Program-made: the position numbers and the translations under genes | Assembly: GCA_020629815.1 (NCBI GenBank) | Contig: JAHDCN010000111.1 | Coordinates: forward strand, 1 to 8,684 | DNA length: 8,684 bases | Reading direction: 5' to 3' | Source of the DNA: Verrucomicrobiota bacterium | GTDB taxonomy: Bacteria > Verrucomicrobiota > Verrucomicrobiia > Verrucomicrobiales > DEV007 | The notes under the pieces: model-generated | Told to the model about the DNA's origin: nothing | Databases searched by the model: none | What the model saw: the letters and a program-made list of their open reading frames with translations, nothing else | In this document: positions 6,469-8,684 of the stretch, in pieces | How the letters are laid out: each line of letters starts with the position of its first letter | Position numbering within the stretch: position 1 is the first letter of the stretch

Positions 6469-8684
6469 ATGAGCACTCTCGAAGCCACCTTCAATCAGCT
6501 CCCGCAACCGATTCTCGACAAGTTGCAGTCGATGATCAAACGGGTGCGGCGTCTTTTGTTCATCCGTGGATTTTTTGCCACTCTCGCAGTTGGTCTGGTT
6601 TGCCTGCTGGTGATCATGGGCATCGACGCGATGTTCACGATCTTCTCCACCGGAGTGCGCTGGTTACTGACGCTCGGCGGCATTGCCATCACTGGACTGG
6701 CAGCGTGGTGGTTTTTGGTTCGTCCTCTTTCGAAAAAAATCACCCTCACCCACATCGCGCGCATTTTGGAGATTCGTCACCCTGAATTGCAGGAGCGGAT
6801 TTCGACTGCGGTGGAATTAATGTCCAGCGATGATCCCGAGTCGATCAAAGGTTCGGAAGAACTGATCGATGCAGTGGTGAACTCGGCGGTCGATGATGTC
6901 GAAACCTTTGATCCGAAGACCGAATTCAAACCGGCTCGAGCGAATAAGTTCATGCTGGTCTCTGCAATCTGTGCGGGCCTTCTGGCTCTGCTGCTTTTGA
7001 TCTGGCCCTCGCAGGCATGGACACTTTTGACCCGGGCGATTGCTCCTTTCATGAATATCGGCAACGCCTGGGCGGAAACCCTGGTGATCGATCCAGGCGA
7101 TGTACGCATGGCTCAGGGTGATGCGCTGACGATTACCATGACGGTGAAAAACGACCGCCTGCGGCGCGCAGATTTGCGCACGACTCTGCCCGACGGCACC
7201 GAGTCGATCGAGCGCATGACGCTGATCGGGCAGACCGAAGAAGGGCATCAGAGATTTTCCATGACGGTCCCCAAGGTCGATGAGGATTTCACCTATCGGG
7301 TTCGGGCCGGTTCAGCGGTGAGTGAATTTTTCAATGTCGAAGCGATTCCTCCACCGGTCGTGGAGAACCTGAAAATCCGCTACGATTATCCGGAATATAC
7401 TCAGATTGCTCCCTCCGAAGGCGACAGCGAAACCGGCGAGATTCGTGCTCTGGCTCACACGCAAGTCACCGTAACCGCTTCAGTGAATAAACCGGTCTGG
7501 ACCAGCAAGATGCTGTTCAACGAAGTCGAGGAAATCGGCGAACCTACGGTGGAGGGCAACGATATCAGTTGGACTTTCAAACTGCGTCCGAAAATGACCG
7601 GCACCTGGCAAATCGACCTCGCAGATTCCGATGGTTTCGAAAATGCGAAAACGTCTTACCCGATTCAGTCGCTGCCGGATAAGGCGCCTACCGTGAAGAT
7701 CGAAAGCCCGGTAGCCAAAGAGTTGCGGCTCAAGCCGACCGAATTGTTGCCGATTCGCTATGCCTCGACTGAGGATTTTGGATTCAGTCAGATGGATCTG
7801 CTCGTCACCGCCAGTGGTGAAGCTACCCCTCGCGAAATTGTTCAACCGACGCCCGAGACCGATGGCAATCCCGGAACCTGGCGCGGCACGGCGCAGCTGA
7901 ATATCGGCGCGCTCGATCTGGACCGGAATCAAAATCGACTGACCGTCCAGGTGCGCGCCCGCGACAACCGCCCGGTTGATTACGATGGCCCCGGTGAAGG
8001 TTTCAGCGAGAAGATCCACATCATTCTCGACCGCAATGCTGAGTCACTTGCCAAACAGGCGATCAAGGAACAGAAGAAAGAACTCGAGCAGGCCATTCGC
8101 GAAGCCAAGCAGGATCTCGAGCGAGCTAAAGCAGAGATCACCAATACAGAGCGCCAGATGCAGCGCGAAGAAGAATTCTCCGAAAAGGCTCTGGACGACT
8201 TGGAGGATTTCAATGAACAAGCCGAAAGCGCCGAGGAAACGCTAAAGGAGATCGCTGAAAAACTCGACGAAAGTGTGTTCGACGAACAGGCCGAAGCGCT
8301 CGAAGAGATCGCCGAGGAAGAAGTCGCCGAAGCGCAGGAATCCGCAGATTTGATTCCGGTGACGGATGAAAAGGAGGAGCGTCTCGCCGAAGCGAAAGAG
8401 GCCAAAGAGCAAATCGAGCAGGCTCTCGAGGAGATTAAGAAAGTCGAGGAATCGATTCGCGAGACCGAAGACGAGCGCAACATGATTGCTGAACTCAACG
8501 ACCTCGCCAACGAACAGCGGGAGCTGGCCAATCAGGCTCAGGAGAATGCGGAGAAAGCTCAGGAGATGGCGCAGAAAGAACAGATTCCGCGTGCTGAGCA
8601 GAAGATGGATCAGCAGCAACAGCGCCAAATGCAGGAGTTCCAAAACAAGCAGGAACAGGTGCAACAGGAACTCGGCCAAATGCT
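6469..8684 (+). CDS. DUF4175-like coiled-coil membrane protein, 3' truncated
   Basis: ATG start; the frame stays open to the window end (738 codons plus 2 bases), so the C-terminus is missing. KRVRR (24-28) precedes membrane helix 1 (about 34-56). Helix 2 (about 64-84) is followed by RPLSKK. A small cytoplasmic part contains HIARILEIRHPELQERISTAVEL (in two pieces: HIARILEIRH near 95-104, then PELQERISTAVEL), a pattern typical of DUF4175-type proteins. Helix 3 is at about 161-180. Beta-rich, probably Ig-like, periplasmic segments follow (about 205-520). From about 525 onward it is a long coiled coil very rich in Glu, Ala, Gln and Lys, ending in a Gln-rich stretch (QQQQRQ near 711). PVC homologues are often near or above 1000 aa, so a few hundred residues may be missing. 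Such proteins follow VWA genes in MoxR/DUF58 clusters. I infer a membrane-tethered scaffold reaching into the periplasm. The family assignment is from memory of its pattern. Confidence 0.85.
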   Translation, partial: MSTLEATFNQLPQPILDKLQSMIKRVRRLLFIRGFFATLAVGLVCLLVIMGIDAMFTIFSTGVRWLLTLGGIAITGLAAWWFLVRPLSKKITLTHIARILEIRHPELQERISTAVELMSSDDPESIKGSEELIDAVVNSAVDDVETFDPKTEFKPARANKFMLVSAICAGLLALLLLIWPSQAWTLLTRAIAPFMNIGNAWAETLVIDPGDVRMAQGDALTITMTVKNDRLRRADLRTTLPDGTESIERMTLIGQTEEGHQRFSMTVPKVDEDFTYRVRAGSAVSEFFNVEAIPPPVVENLKIRYDYPEYTQIAPSEGDSETGEIRALAHTQVTVTASVNKPVWTSKMLFNEVEEIGEPTVEGNDISWTFKLRPKMTGTWQIDLADSDGFENAKTSYPIQSLPDKAPTVKIESPVAKELRLKPTELLPIRYASTEDFGFSQMDLLVTASGEATPREIVQPTPETDGNPGTWRGTAQLNIGALDLDRNQNRLTVQVRARDNRPVDYDGPGEGFSEKIHIILDRNAESLAKQAIKEQKKELEQAIREAKQDLERAKAEITNTERQMQREEEFSEKALDDLEDFNEQAESAEETLKEIAEKLDESVFDEQAEALEEIAEEEVAEAQESADLIPVTDEKEERLAEAKEAKEQIEQALEEIKKVEESIRETEDERNMIAELNDLANEQRELANQAQENAEKAQEMAQKEQIPRAEQKMDQQQQRQMQEFQNKQEQVQQELGQM

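Overview
The window holds three large co-directional (+) genes, and both outer genes run off the ends. It looks like part of a cell-envelope operon of the PVC superphylum, most likely Verrucomicrobiota. The reasons are a moderately GC-rich sequence, very large membrane-anchored VWA proteins with an 'aerotolerance (BatA) N-terminal' segment, a DUF4175-like coiled-coil protein, starts without a Shine-Dalgarno sequence, and dispersed palindromes between genes. Planctomycetes carry similar clusters, so the phylum is an inference. No rRNA, tRNA, CRISPR array or transposase gene was seen.

Layout. (1) 1-2988: the 3' part (995 codons) of a BatA-like protein with membrane helices, a VWA domain with an intact MIDAS, a CARDB/Ig-like segment, a glutamine-amidotransferase-like Rossmann segment, a PA14 domain and a C-terminal membrane helix. 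(2) 2989-3090: a spacer with a 50-bp paired-hairpin palindrome followed by four tandem A/C-rich heptamers. (3) 3091-6249: a complete 1052-aa protein of parallel design (four N-terminal helices, VWA, CARDB-like, amidotransferase-like and Ig-like segments, one C-terminal helix). Its VWA domain is interrupted by a long helical insert. At 4129-4188 it also carries a repeat-rich patch with rare codons that looks like a small palindromic element inserted in frame. (4) 6250-6468: a second spacer, again with a paired-hairpin palindrome followed by degenerate heptamers, then a G-poor, C-rich leader. (5) 6469-8684: the first 738 codons of a DUF4175-like protein with three membrane helices, beta-rich periplasmic domains and a long Glu/Ala/Gln-rich coiled coil, cut by the window end.

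How the genes may work together. MoxR ATPase - DUF58 - BatA/VWA - DUF4175 clusters are known in PVC bacteria. The VWA proteins are usually thought to be metal-dependent scaffolds in the periplasm, and the DUF4175 protein a large membrane-tethered partner. By charge distribution, all three proteins here place their large domains outside the cytoplasmic membrane, so an envelope complex is plausible. The substrate is unknown.

The protein cluster is a recognisable type. The less familiar signal is in the DNA: both spacers repeat the same order (a palindrome able to fold in two ways, then a 7-bp tandem array, then a start without Shine-Dalgarno), and a third palindromic repeat sits inside a coding region.
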